Shown one piece after another: positions 10,051 to 20,260 of a DNA stretch of 64,000 bases; the stretch's first letter is position 1, and each line of letters opens with the position of its first letter. Where the stretch lies: positions 8,647,954-8,711,953 of the forward strand of contig NC_087066.1 in the NCBI RefSeq assembly GCF_963678635.1, in the 5' to 3' direction. The notes under the pieces are model-generated. The model worked only from the letters and a program-made list of their open reading frames with translations. It ran no database searches and was not told where the DNA came from. Made by a program: the position numbers and the translations under genes. Source of the stretch: Symsagittifera roscoffensis (taxonomy: Eukaryota; Xenacoelomorpha; Acoela; Convolutidae).

Positions 10051-10798
10051 GAACCATTCCGAGTTGCAACGATTGTGCCGCTACAATCGTTACAACGTAG
10101 AACCCGAGAAAAGGTAAGGGTGTTGGGACGGCGTGTCCAGCCTTCCGGAAAAAAATTGGGGTGCTATTTCCCCGGATTCCAGAATCCGGAGGGGTCTCGG
10201 GTCGAGAATTCAAACTGTTATATATAATATTTTAGCTTCCTGGTCATGTCCTGAGTTGAATTTAATTAGCATCCAGATTCATTTTCAGAGAATGAGAAGC
10301 TAGGAGTGAGTGAAAGGGTTGATCTATCTTCGTTGGAGATTATGATTTTTATCTACTGAACATAAACAATAGTAATACAATAAATAGTAGTAGCCCTGTT
10401 TGGTGGTTGGGGATACTGAGACCCATTAGTGACCTCGTGGTTGTGGATATTGAGACCCAGCCATGAGCTCACTATTTTTGCATATAATTAAGTTAATTTG
10501 AGCGTTCTGGTCGAAGCCGGAAAGCAGTAACGTTTTGTCGACCCGATGTTAGGAAAACCACCAAAAGAACTGGCTTTGGCAGAGTCGGTGAAAACCATGT
10601 GGAGCTGGGTTTAGACGCTGGCCAGTTGATATGTACTTCCGGGCAAATGTTACAACCCCTCCGGATTCTGGAATCCGGGAAAATAACGTCCTTATTTCCT
10701 TCAGGATGACTGGACACGCCGTCCCAACACCCTTCCTTGTTCTCAGGATTCGCGTTGTAATGATTGTAGCGGCACAATCGTTACAACTCGGAATGGTC
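10051..10798. repeat. Foldback element with about 145-bp inverted arms
   Basis: The arm 10051-10195 (from GAACCATTCCGAG to ATCCGGAGGGGT) is the reverse complement of 10655-10798, with roughly 80 percent or more identity by eye. Both contain the phrase GGGTGTTGGGACGGCGTGTC on opposite strands. The 459-bp spacer shows no coding potential. Probably a non-autonomous DNA element. Confidence 0.75.
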
Positions 10799-11175
10799 TT
10801 CGTAAAGCTTTCTCCAATCTCGATCAGTATCACACAATTTCCGTTTACTGCTTTTCTTCACGAATTCTCTTGTTGTTCTGCCTGTGACGAATGTTGTTGT
10901 GTGTTCGCCGTTTCAGTTGGTGCGAAATTTCGACGTTGTCACGTGTCTTTCTTTTTGAACGAATTTTTAGAAATTAATATGAAAGTCCAAATGAACCCTT
11001 CCGCGTTCGTTAAAATGAACGATTAAGATCATTAATTCGTTAAAACCGTTAATCTTCCCACTCCGATGTCACAATAAAATTTCGAATTCCGCTTTTGCAA
11101 TTTCGTACACTCTGGTCAAATTTCACAAGGGCGTTCTATTTACATTCTAGAAGGGGTTAGTAGAAGTCTTTGAGC

Positions 11176-11183
11176 TATAAAAA
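11176..11183 (+). promoter_or_regulatory. Possible TATA box for STIL
   Basis: TATAAAAA in a moderately GC-rich surround, about 350 bp before the STIL start codon. Candidate only; the transcription start is not visible. Confidence 0.25.
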
Positions 11184-11462
11184 TCCGAAGGTTCCGTGTC
11201 TTAAGGGAACCGCGAATTGTCTTCGACCAGCGAGAGGTAGAAAAGCAGCGAGAGGTAGAAGAGATAGTGGCTCTGGCCCTTGAGCCAATAACTATATACC
11301 CTATACTTCTTGACCTCAAATGTGACGCAAGTGAACGAATGTTGCACGGCTATGAGCCAATGGCTGTAGAACCCATTCTCTTCGCCATCACGTTTGAACT
11401 TAAGTTGCAAATTAGAGAGAAGCCTTAGTATTTGCAAGGTGGTTAATATATTTTGTTATTTT

Positions 11463-11464
11463 AG
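11463..11464 (+). promoter_or_regulatory. 3' splice acceptor upstream of STIL
   Basis: A T-rich tract ending in TTTTAG sits 65 bp before the STIL start. Immediately after it an ATG opens a 12-codon upstream ORF in another frame. It may be a trans-splice or 5' UTR intron acceptor. Confidence 0.4.
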
Positions 11465-11529
11465 ATGTCTGCTGTAAATACAATCATGTGCTTCGGCGTG
11501 TGAACATCACTAACCACTTAGCCTACACA

Positions 11530-14500
11530 ATGACGAATAACCATGGCGATTCCAGTTCTTCATACTTCAAGGACTGGGCGTCAAGTGGAGAGATATCGAA
11601 GCGGTTTCCGAATTGTAAAACAATTCTCTGGGACAAGCAGAGTATTGGCACGAATACCGAGTCGTCATTCTCTTTCTACAAAGACATATCACTCAATTTA
11701 ATTGAGCGGTCTTTGCGGTTGGCTTACAAAGGAGCTTCAGTATACTTCAAAACCAACAAGAAGCCACTATACAGAGGCCTTTTTCTCGGTAGCTTGTCTT
11801 GTCTGGACTCGGACGATGAAATCAAAATCGTAGTCAACCGATTTGATCCAGGTATCTGTCATCTAGGAGAAGTTGACGGTTCTCACAACTGGCCGTTGCC
11901 TTCATCCAAACTACCAGATGATTTGGTAATTCCTGTGCTAATGGTTAACCGATCTGCCATGGATCAATCTTCATCTTCCACTAACGAGCTAGTCGCCAAG
12001 TCTGTAAAGGCCATAGAAGAATACATGGCAAGTTCTTCGAACAACTTGCGGCTGCAGGATCTTTTCAAGTGCTTCTGCGTATGTTACTATACCGATCAAT
12101 TTGGCGAACTAACATTTGAAATGTCTTGGAACTTGATTGCACCCGGAGCTTCCTTCAATATGAAACCCGTGACACCGGTTCCAATAATTCCAACTGCTCT
12201 GGCTCGGAACTTGTCAGGTCCATTGAATCTAACTGCTCTACAGAACGGAGCAAAGTTTGGATTTCTGACTATGGATCAAACTCGAAAATTGCTATTGCTC
12301 TTAGAATCAGATCCCAAGGTAGCCAGTTTACCTGTTGTCGGAGTTTGGATTAGTGGTGTCATGTCTTCTTGTGATACAAATGTATGGGCGGCACTGGCTC
12401 GGTACCAAAAGTCCAATAGACTTGCAAACAAACAGTGCGACGGCTCTAATGGATTTCTAGCGATGTGTTATATGTCTACAGAAAAGAATCCGCTGTTCTT
12501 TGACTGCACAGAAATCGAGGCGCCTAATGCATATAAAGTGTTTCAATGTCAGGAAGAACTGAACTTGTTCAAAGAGTCAAACAGCAAAGCAGATTCGACA
12601 TTCATCTATTTCCCGCTCAGCATGGTCGAAGTATCGCCCATGCATCAAATTGCGGACATCACCTTGAGGACAATTAGTTCTTCGACTCGTTTGATGGACT
12701 CAAATGCGCCCCTATTTGGACATCCTGAGATGTCTTCGATTGGACCATGCAGTCCCATCATCACCGATCCATCACCACCATGTCCTCAATCAGCACCAGT
12801 TCCCCACGCAGCTCATAGACATCGTTTCAGCATCAATGAAAGTGTACCTGAGGTGTCTGTATGGGAACCTCAACATGTGGCCAATCAAATGAACAAATCG
12901 GATAGTATGGAGCAAGATCAAGGCTTCTTTTCCAAAAGTTCATCTGATCACGACTCCTCTCTAGAACGCATGGTAGTTTATACAAAAAGACTTATTGCGA
13001 ACCAACCATTAGAAACTATAGAATCGTCAGCCAATGTGACAGAGCGATCTTCCAGTCATACATCTGTCCAGAGGACTAATAGATCAATTGAAAATTTCGA
13101 TCGAAATATGCAATTGCAAAATAATCACGAAGATCCTGGTTTGAATCATTCGCACAGAAGCGTAACAAATCATTCACAATGCGCTTCGTGCAAGTCAGAC
13201 AAGCATGAGTTAAACACTAGTTTAGAACAGCAGAGAAAACAGTTAGAGCTACTGCAGAATCAAATTCAAACTTTACTCAAGGCACAGAATATCCCAATTC
13301 CAGAACATATCAATCGAACTGTAGTTACGAGGTCAGCTCAGACATCACCGGCCGAATCGACAAATGTGAGTAAGTTGTTACAGTCATCCTCCAATCAGTT
13401 TGATCTAACTGCGTCACAGAGAGTCGTATCTAGAGACGAAGAGACTTGGGCTTCGATCGACCCGAACTCGGTTCCTCTCCAGGAAGACAACTTGAGTCAC
13501 GACAATTTGGTCATTTCACACGTTCAAATGCCAAGTTTCGTAGACAGTGAATGCGACAATACGACAGTTGAGTCGGAAATGGATGACGGCGATCGAAGTC
13601 AGAACTCAGATAGAAGTTGGGAAAACCGAACCGGAGTAAACACTGAAGTCCAAGAAGAGGAAATGCAAGTGGTGAATTGTTTGAATTCAGTCATGTTCGA
13701 AGAACAGCAAAATCCTATGAACAGTGATAGTAGAAATCAGTCACTGCTGATGAAACAGCAGCAAATTGAGAAACTAAATCAACAAATTGCCAATGCCTTG
13801 GTCATTAACAGTCCGGTGAAAGAATCATCGAACAATGAAAACAGAGAACCAAAGCCCAAAGAAAGACAACAAGTTGCTCCAAATAAAGGAAAACAGTCGA
13901 AGGAAGTCCGTGGGAAAAATTTGGAAGTTGATAGAAATCAGGAGTCTTTTATGAACCATCAAGCCAATCAGGAGCGATTTAATGTCGTGGATTTGTCTAT
14001 GGCTGCGAACTCAATTGCCATGAAGTACCACCAGTCGGATCAAATGGCACACAACGGGATCCAAAATTGGAATGTGTCGAGTACTTCCTTCATGTACGAG
14101 TATTCTTATCTACCTCACTTAGCTGTCACGGAGTCCTACAGGTCTAGTGGATTCAGAGATCATAGCATGCTCCCGAATTCGGAACTCTTCGACGAACGAG
14201 GTACGAACTTGAGCTTCGCGACGGAGCAATATCTAGCCAAACATGGAATGCTTTCATATCAAACTCAAGCGTCATCATCGAAAATCGTCACGGAAAGTCG
14301 AAGAGTGTCAAATCCGAATCCCAAGAAATCATCCTTAGAAGCACAAAATGTTGCTTCGAATGAAATCCGAAAACAATCGGTTGGTAAATCGAGTAGATCG
14401 AAGGAACATCAGACTGCTTGTTATAATCCGGCTAGTTATGACAACGGACCCAAAGATTCGAGATGTTTGGAAAGCGAAGACGAAGATAGCGACTCTGAGT

Positions 14501-14550
14501 TCAACATTCTGGACATGGATAAACTCAGATCCCTTCCGAAGCTACTATAA
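11530..14550 (+). CDS. STIL: SCL-interrupting locus protein homologue (centriole duplication)
   Basis: STIL (Ana2/SAS-5 family) recruits SAS-6 and is a target of PLK4 at the start of centriole assembly. The product has 1006 residues in one exon, against about 1290 in vertebrates. The N-terminal domain is diagnostic: the segment LTMDQTRKLLLLLESDPK near residue 246, followed by LPVVGVWISGV, is a strong family signature. The middle is Ser/Asn-rich and disordered. A heptad stretch, SLEQQRKQLELLQNQIQ (about residues 561-585), fits the PLK4-binding, oligomerising coiled coil. NLSFATEQYLAKHGML (about 893-909) fits the end of the SAS-6-binding STAN motif. I chose ATG 11530 because the frame upstream offers only a GTG at 11488. 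It heads a same-strand row of four genes. The absence of introns over 3 kb is notable. Confidence 0.9.
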   Translation: MTNNHGDSSSSYFKDWASSGEISKRFPNCKTILWDKQSIGTNTESSFSFYKDISLNLIERSLRLAYKGASVYFKTNKKPLYRGLFLGSLSCLDSDDEIKIVVNRFDPGICHLGEVDGSHNWPLPSSKLPDDLVIPVLMVNRSAMDQSSSSTNELVAKSVKAIEEYMASSSNNLRLQDLFKCFCVCYYTDQFGELTFEMSWNLIAPGASFNMKPVTPVPIIPTALARNLSGPLNLTALQNGAKFGFLTMDQTRKLLLLLESDPKVASLPVVGVWISGVMSSCDTNVWAALARYQKSNRLANKQCDGSNGFLAMCYMSTEKNPLFFDCTEIEAPNAYKVFQCQEELNLFKESNSKADSTFIYFPLSMVEVSPMHQIADITLRTISSSTRLMDSNAPLFGHPEMSSIGPCSPIITDPSPPCPQSAPVPHAAHRHRFSINESVPEVSVWEPQHVANQMNKSDSMEQDQGFFSKSSSDHDSSLERMVVYTKRLIANQPLETIESSANVTERSSSHTSVQRTNRSIENFDRNMQLQNNHEDPGLNHSHRSVTNHSQCASCKSDKHELNTSLEQQRKQLELLQNQIQTLLKAQNIPIPEHINRTVVTRSAQTSPAESTNVSKLLQSSSNQFDLTASQRVVSRDEETWASIDPNSVPLQEDNLSHDNLVISHVQMPSFVDSECDNTTVESEMDDGDRSQNSDRSWENRTGVNTEVQEEEMQVVNCLNSVMFEEQQNPMNSDSRNQSLLMKQQQIEKLNQQIANALVINSPVKESSNNENREPKPKERQQVAPNKGKQSKEVRGKNLEVDRNQESFMNHQANQERFNVVDLSMAANSIAMKYHQSDQMAHNGIQNWNVSSTSFMYEYSYLPHLAVTESYRSSGFRDHSMLPNSELFDERGTNLSFATEQYLAKHGMLSYQTQASSSKIVTESRRVSNPNPKKSSLEAQNVASNEIRKQSVGKSSRSKEHQTACYNPASYDNGPKDSRCLESEDEDSDSEFNILDMDKLRSLPKLL

Positions 14551-14713
14551 ATGAAATCATTCCACATCTTGATGATGTCTGTTAAATTGTAGAATCAGTG
14601 GCCAAATTTCAATTCTTTCACGCTTTATGTGTCTCAAAAATCAAGCACAATACAATTATCTAAACTATTGCCTTAACCTACTTAAAAGATGTGCCTTATA
14701 GTATCCTTACAAT

Positions 14714-14719
14714 AATAAA
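14714..14719 (+). terminator. STIL poly(A) signal
   Basis: AATAAA 164 bp after the STIL stop and 215 bp before the RPL27A start codon. Confidence 0.6.
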
Positions 14720-14913
14720 TACTGTTTTTCACAAATTGTAAATTTGTTTCATTCACTTGGTTCATTATGTGAATTTCTAAATTTCTTCTATCAACACATG
14801 TTTTGAGAAACATAAGTCAAGACAGAGATCAAAGTATTATCGTATTATCAGCAGTAACAGTGATTGTTAAAAGTGAACCTTGATATGTGAGTTGTTCAAT
14901 CTCATGCGTTTTC

Positions 14914-14915
14914 AG
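14914..14915 (+). promoter_or_regulatory. 3' splice acceptor 18 nt before RPL27A start
   Basis: GCGTTTTCAG precedes the start codon by 18 bp. A GTGAGT 29 bp upstream of the acceptor could mark a minute 5' UTR intron. The alternative is a spliced-leader acceptor. Confidence 0.45.
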
Positions 14916-14933
14916 ATCTCGTCTTGTTTGAAA

Positions 14934-15383
14934 ATGAAGGCCGGAAACCGACAAAAGAAATGCCGAAAGATGAGGGGACACGTCAGCCACGGACATGGCC
15001 GAGTCGGAAAGCACCGAAAGCATCCCGGTGGTCGAGGTATGGCCGGAGGTCAGCATCACCACCGAATCCTCATGGACAAATTCCACCCGGGATATTTTGG
15101 AAAAGTGGGTATGAGAAACTTCCATTTGAAGAAGAACCCTAGACATTGTCCGACTATCAACATCAGCCAGCTGTGGAATCTGGTTCCAGAAGAACACAAA
15201 AAGGCATGTGAAGGGAACAAGAAAGCGCCAGTGGTGAATGTACTGAACCACGGATTTTTCAAGGTCCTGGGCACTGGACTTCCGCCAACCAAGACCCCAA
15301 TGATCGTGAAGGCGAGATTCTTCAGCAAAACGGCAGAGCAGAAGATCAAGAAGGCTGGCGGTGCTTGTATTGTTACTGCGTAA
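14934..15383 (+). CDS. RPL27A: Large ribosomal subunit protein eL27A/uL15
   Basis: Structural protein of the 60S subunit, uL15 family. 149 residues, within one or two of the animal norm. The N-terminal signature [20 protein letters not shown] is intact, followed by AGGQHHHRI and [10 protein letters not shown]. The C-terminus GGACIVTA matches the family ending. ATG 14934 is chosen because an acceptor-like TTTTCAG lies just upstream and the protein start aligns with the family. The coding region is a single exon. No clear AATAAA was found in the 650 bp before CSE1L. Confidence 0.97.
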   Translation: MKAGNRQKKCRKMRGHVSHGHGRVGKHRKHPGGRGMAGGQHHHRILMDKFHPGYFGKVGMRNFHLKKNPRHCPTINISQLWNLVPEEHKKACEGNKKAPVVNVLNHGFFKVLGTGLPPTKTPMIVKARFFSKTAEQKIKKAGGACIVTA

Positions 15384-16031
15384 TATGTTTGTACAGTTAC
15401 AATGTGATGCTGAATTGAGTTTCGCTCGCTGAACGTTTTCAAAAACTAGATAGTTGGAGTTTGACCGAATCAGGAACGCGTTGGAGTAGAATGGTGGTTT
15501 TAGGAAGATGAGATACCTGGTTGCCATTTTTCAGTGTTTAAATTGCTTACAAGATTCAAATTGAATATGATTGGCATATGCCATTCTTAATTTGGAACGA
15601 TCAGAGTTAATTCGATTAAGTGTGTGGATCTTTCAATGAGACGTCGCAGATAAACGTCCTGTCCTGCCCATAATTTAGTAAAATTGTCTCGAAAATGACT
15701 TGGAACTGTTTAATCTGCAAAATGGGTTATAAAATCTTGAATATTTGAAGGATTGATTCCAAGATAAGGAGTAGAATCTAATCAGTGCTACTACAAAATA
15801 GGGGATTTTGGAAGATAAAAAAATAGATAGCAATTAATTTCCTTAAGTTGACAACGAACTTTAGTTTTCTACGAAGTGATCAGGGAGGCACTTAGTGTTC
15901 CTGCGACTTTGAAAATACTGTTAACTGATCGCTTATGTCTATCTAAATTCAGCATATTTTAAGATGAAAATTCACGCAAATAGTCGTTTGAGTAATACCT
16001 GAATCATCTGCCTTAGTGCTTTGTTGGTTTC

Positions 16032-16033
16032 AG
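16032..16033 (+). promoter_or_regulatory. 3' splice acceptor 7 nt before CSE1L start
   Basis: GTTGGTTTCAG ends seven bases before the start codon. A leader this short would normally need another exon or a trans-spliced leader. Confidence 0.5.
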
Positions 16034-16040
16034 TTTGAAA

Positions 16041-19000
16041 ATGACCTCCAATGATTCCTTATCAGTTCTGTGCAAATCTCTGGAACAGATCACTTCTCCC
16101 GTCTACGAACAGAGGAAAGCAGCCGAGGACTTCTTATTCTCGCACGAAGGAACCGAAGGCTACGCTACTCTTCTACTCAGTGCTATAAAGGAACCCAGTC
16201 TAACTGAGAATATTCAATTGCAGGCAGTCATCTGCTTCAAGAACTTCATCCGAAGGAACTGGAAGGTCGATGACGTCAGTGGTAATGCAGCCGATAAAAT
16301 AAGTGAAAACGACCGAAATATGATCAAAGCCGAAGTGATCGGAGTGATGACGACTTGCAATGTGAAGATCCAGAAGCAGTTCGGAGAAGCAGTCGCTATC
16401 ATCGGCAAGGAAGACTTTCCCCAGAAGTGGCAGAATTTGATGAGTGAAATGATTAGCAGATTAAACAGTGAAAATTTTGTAGTCGTCAACGGAATTCTTT
16501 TAACGGCTAATAGTTTGTTTAGAAGATACAGATTCGAAATGAAAAGCGAAGCTCTGTGGATTGAAATCAAACATGTTTTAGTGACGTTTGCAGTTCCTTT
16601 GACTGAATTTTTTGTCAAAGTATTTGATTCTAGTTCAACCATTACTGGACCTGAAGCTGCGAATGTGTATCAATGTTTGTACTTGATAGTTCAAATCTTC
16701 TATAGTTTGAGCTACCAAGATATCCCCGAGGAGTTTGAAGATAGACTGGATCTGTGGATGTCGAGGTTGTATCAGCTTCTGGAAGTACAGCTGCCAAATT
16801 TGACAGAGGCTTCTAGTGACGAACCAGGAGTTTCAGAGTTGCTGAAAAGTGAAATATGCGAAGTGGTCTCAATGTATGCTACAAAATACGACGAAGAGTT
16901 TGCATCTTTCCTACCAACTTTTGTGACAGCGACGTGGAAACTGTTAACTTCGACCGATTTGAGTCCGAAGTATGACATTCTAGTGACAAATGCTATGTAC
17001 TTTCTAACCTGTGTGAGTGAGAAAGCCCAATATAAAGCTTTGTTTGAAGAAGAAAATGTTCTGAAAAGTATCTGTGAACAAGTCGTGATCACAAATATCC
17101 AGTTTAGAGAATCGGACGAGGAGTTATTTGAGATGAACCCAGAAGAGTATGTGCGTCGAGATATAGAAGGTTCGGATGTGGACACGAGACGCAGAGCTGC
17201 TTGCGATCTAGTCAAAGGTCTATGCAGGTTCTTTGAAGAACCAGTATCGAAACTGTTTGCTGAGTTTGTTAATGTAATGATAGATCAGTTTAACGCTAAC
17301 CCAAAGGCTAACTGGAAAAGTAAAGATGCGGCTGTTTTCTTGGTTACCAACTTGGCGGCTAAATCGAAAACCGAAAAGGCAGGAACAACTCAAGTCAGAG
17401 AATTAGTGAATGTTTCTGACTTTTTCGTCAACGTCGTCTCGAAGGAACTTTTTGCTGTTAGTTCGCTTAAAGAGTTTCCAGTACTTCGTGCAGATGCTCT
17501 CAAGTATTTGGTAACTTTTAGAAACCATTTACAGAAGGAAGTTTTGGTCCAGTGTTTACCTGCTATTTCTGCGCACATGAAAGCAGAAAGCGCAGTTGTG
17601 CAAACTTATTCTGCGCTGTGCTTGGAAAAATTGTTGATTTTGAAAAGTAAAGAAGTCACTTCAGGTGTTTCAACATTGTTAACTGCTGCTGATTTGGAAG
17701 CTCATTTAGCTGACATAATTTCTGGTCTCTGTTTAATTTTGACAACTTCTGAAGAGGAAAATGAACACGCGATGAAGTGTCTGATGCGTCTGTGTTGTTT
17801 TCTCCAGCAGAAAATGCTCCCATATTTAGGCCAGATTTTTGAAGTGGTCTTAAAAAAACTGAAAGATATAATTGCGAACCCGAAAAAACCGCTCTTCATA
17901 CACTTTTTATTCGAAACTATCGCAGTTTGTATCAAAGTGTATTGCGGTTCGTCTGCTGAAAATAAAGTATCGACTTTTGAAACTTCGCTTTTGCCTGACT
18001 TCGAGCAGATTTTAATGAAAGATATTTTGGAACTGTTGCCGTACATGTTTCAAATTTTGACACTTATGATGGAAATGAATAAAGGGATCTCTTTAACTAT
18101 ATCTATCCTTTTGCAAAAGGGGATATTCTTTACTAGGTTTAAAATTCTGGTATGCTTAACTGTTGATTTATTGTTCCGACTTTCGCTACGAAAGTAACGG
18201 AAAATTTCAAGACAAATTTCGACTTTTAAACTAGCCATTTTTGACGGAATTATTTTTTAGCATTCAAAAGGTATTGTTGTCCTGAGCTTAAATTTGAAAA
18301 GATATTTCACCTGTGATATTTTTTCGTAAAGTTATGGGAGTTTAAAGATTGCCATTTTGGGACAATTAACGCGCGATATATTTCGCGCTATTAACGCGTC
18401 AGCGGAGATTTAATCCGTCTTAGAAATCGTTCAAAATTGGTTGAAAGAAGTTTATTTGCCGTAATTGATTTGTTACAAGGAGCGAAAAATATTGTTTTGT
18501 ACTTTAAAGGGCGTGTGGGGCGATGATTTTCGTAGAAAAAGTTTCAAATTTACCTTAAAGCCAGGTGGAACATTCAGGGCTTCGCCCTGATAGGAGCAGT
18601 CTTGTTTCTTTATAGGGGGATATTCGTTACTAGGTACCCCATGGGGGGATATAATTAAAGAGATCCGAATAAAGGCAACGCCCCCGATTTCTACATGAGT
18701 CTGTTCCCATTTTTGCTGAATGATCAGTTGTGGGAAAGACAAGGAAATATTCCTGCAGTTGTCGGACTTCTAAGGGCATATCTGAGGAACTGTGTTAAGT
18801 TTGTGGCCAATGCGGAAAACGTAAAAAATTTGCTCGGAATTTTTCAGAAACTGGTCAACTCAAAGTCCAACGATCAACATGGATTCAAACTTTTGAATTC
18901 GATGGTAGAAATGATACCTTTTGTCTTATTAGAATCATCTGTGCCGCAAATTTTACAGATGATTTTCACTAGATTAAGTCGCTTGAAGACAACTAAATTT

Positions 19001-19561
19001 GTCCAAAGTAGTTTGCAATTTTTTGGACTGTTTGCGGCAAAAGTCAGTGCCGAGCATTTGGTCAATTTCGTTGAAGCAATTCAACCAGGTCTTTTTGGAA
19101 TGGTTGTCGACTCATTGATGCTCAAGGAATCTCAGAAGCTAACAGGAGCGGTTGAGAAGAAAGTTTATTCGATCGGCTTGATCAAAATTTTGGTTGATTG
19201 CACCCCTTTTTACACCAAATACGCGGATAAATGGACGCCTTTGTTGGAAGTTCTGATTGCGTTGTTTGAACTACCCGTAGATCAGCGGGAAGTGGACGGA
19301 GCCGGGGATCATTTTTTGGAACTGGATGACCCTGAAGGTGAGGGGGGATACCACAACGTCTATTCGAGGCTCATTTTCGGCGCAGACCACGCGGTGGATC
19401 CATTTGCGGGGCAAATTGCAGATCCGAGGAAATATCTAGCGGAAAGTTTAAAGAAATTTTCATTGCAGAATCCGCAAGTGGCAAATCAAGTGGCGAGTCT
19501 GCCCGCTGAAGCTCAGAAACATTTGCAGAGTTACTACGCTTTCGCGGGCGTCACGCCCTAA
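16041..19561 (+). CDS. CSE1L: Exportin-2 (CAS), importin-alpha re-exporter, interrupted
   Basis: CSE1L is an importin-beta-type HEAT-repeat receptor that returns importin-alpha to the cytoplasm with RanGTP. Coding parts are 16041-18084 and 18675-19561. Together they give 976 residues, against about 971 in vertebrates. The N-terminus has the importin N-terminal pattern (VYEQRKAAEDFLF, then LQAVICFKNFIRRNW). Later family segments include LWERQGNIPAVVGLL, NDQHGFKLLNSMVE and the C-terminal KWTPLLEVLIALFELP. The parts are separated by a 582-bp transposon-like insert whose 8-bp target duplication lies in the glycine codon region after MNK. Removing the insert plus one duplicate restores the frame exactly. 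No GT-AG, GC-AG or AT-AC pair falls at that boundary; GG-AG is one option. The allele is either disrupted or spliced non-canonically. Family identity is certain, expression is not. Confidence 0.95.
18085..18666. mobile_element. 582-bp inverted-repeat element inside CSE1L
   Basis: Flanked by an exact 8-bp duplication GAATAAAG (18077-18084 and 18667-18674). The ends are inverted repeats: GGATCTCTTTAACTATATC at the left and its near-perfect complement at the right (18 of 19). Inside the ends, GGGGATATTC(T/G)TTACTAGGT occurs as a direct repeat (about 18118 and 18615). The middle holds a GCGC-rich hairpin at 18366-18400. It encodes nothing. An 8-bp duplication fits hAT-like transposons; class assignment is inference. 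Confidence 0.85.
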
Positions 19562-19804
19562 GGTTTTGAATGTTGCTCTCAATGTTATAGAAAACAACTA
19601 ATCTTATTGTTTTTTCTCTTAGGTCCAAAACAAACATTTTCTGTTATGATTAATTGCACACTAGTGTTCATCTTTTTAGTGTGTATCATGCAAGATTAAT
19701 TGATTCATGCAAACCCTGAGGCGTACAAAATGATTTGATACTAAGTTGAATGTTGTAAAAACTCGTGCTGTAACAGATGTTTCATGCTGATGCTGTTGTT
19801 ATAT

Positions 19805-19810
19805 AATTAA
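19805..19810 (+). terminator. Possible CSE1L poly(A) signal
   Basis: ATTAAA 244 bp after the CSE1L stop; no AATAAA lies closer. Confidence 0.35.
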
Positions 19811-20260
19811 AGTATCTGAGGTGTAGAATATGAGCTGAAGAATATGTATTTGATTCTCTTGAAGTTGGTCAATTTTAATTTGATCTGCTATGGACTAATA
19901 AGACTGAGTTCGCAATAGCTTGACCAATGAATGATTCCTTTTTATGAAACTAGATGATGATGGTGCATATTATGACCTACAGACTGGTGCATGTTTTTTA
20001 AACTTTTTATACTTGAAACTCAATTCAAAGTTTTCTCAAATGTTATCAAGATATCCCAGAAATTAAGGATATATTGATTATTTTCTACCCTCTTTTAGGA
20101 GTTCTTTCTTTGCTGGTATTAATCCACTTCTATCCATCATGCATACTATGTATCGGAGTTGAAAAGGGGGCAATTCGTTTAAGGATCCAAAAAGAACGGG
20201 CCTGATCCAATAACTACTGTAGAATGGGGTTTTATTTTAGTTTTGTTTTTCAGATTCGCG

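Larger units (their letters stand above)
9131..11464. other. Intergenic region before STIL
   Basis: No convincing gene. It holds the foldback repeat at 10051-10798, a short imperfect duplication near 10392-10470 (the phrase GATACTGAGACCC / GATATTGAGACCC), and a pair of related segments near 11270-11380 that both contain GAGCCAA. The short ORFs here look random. Confidence 0.6.

Noticed and set aside
11488-11529. Extended STIL start at GTG 11488
   Set aside because: Nuclear genes normally start at ATG; ATG 11530 is the first in frame and follows a splice acceptor. Extra residues look unlike the family.
18137-18615. Canonical GT-AG intron in CSE1L from CTAG|GTTTAA to TTTATAG
   Set aside because: The downstream part would read into the in-frame TAA at 18656 and keep foreign residues inside a conserved region.
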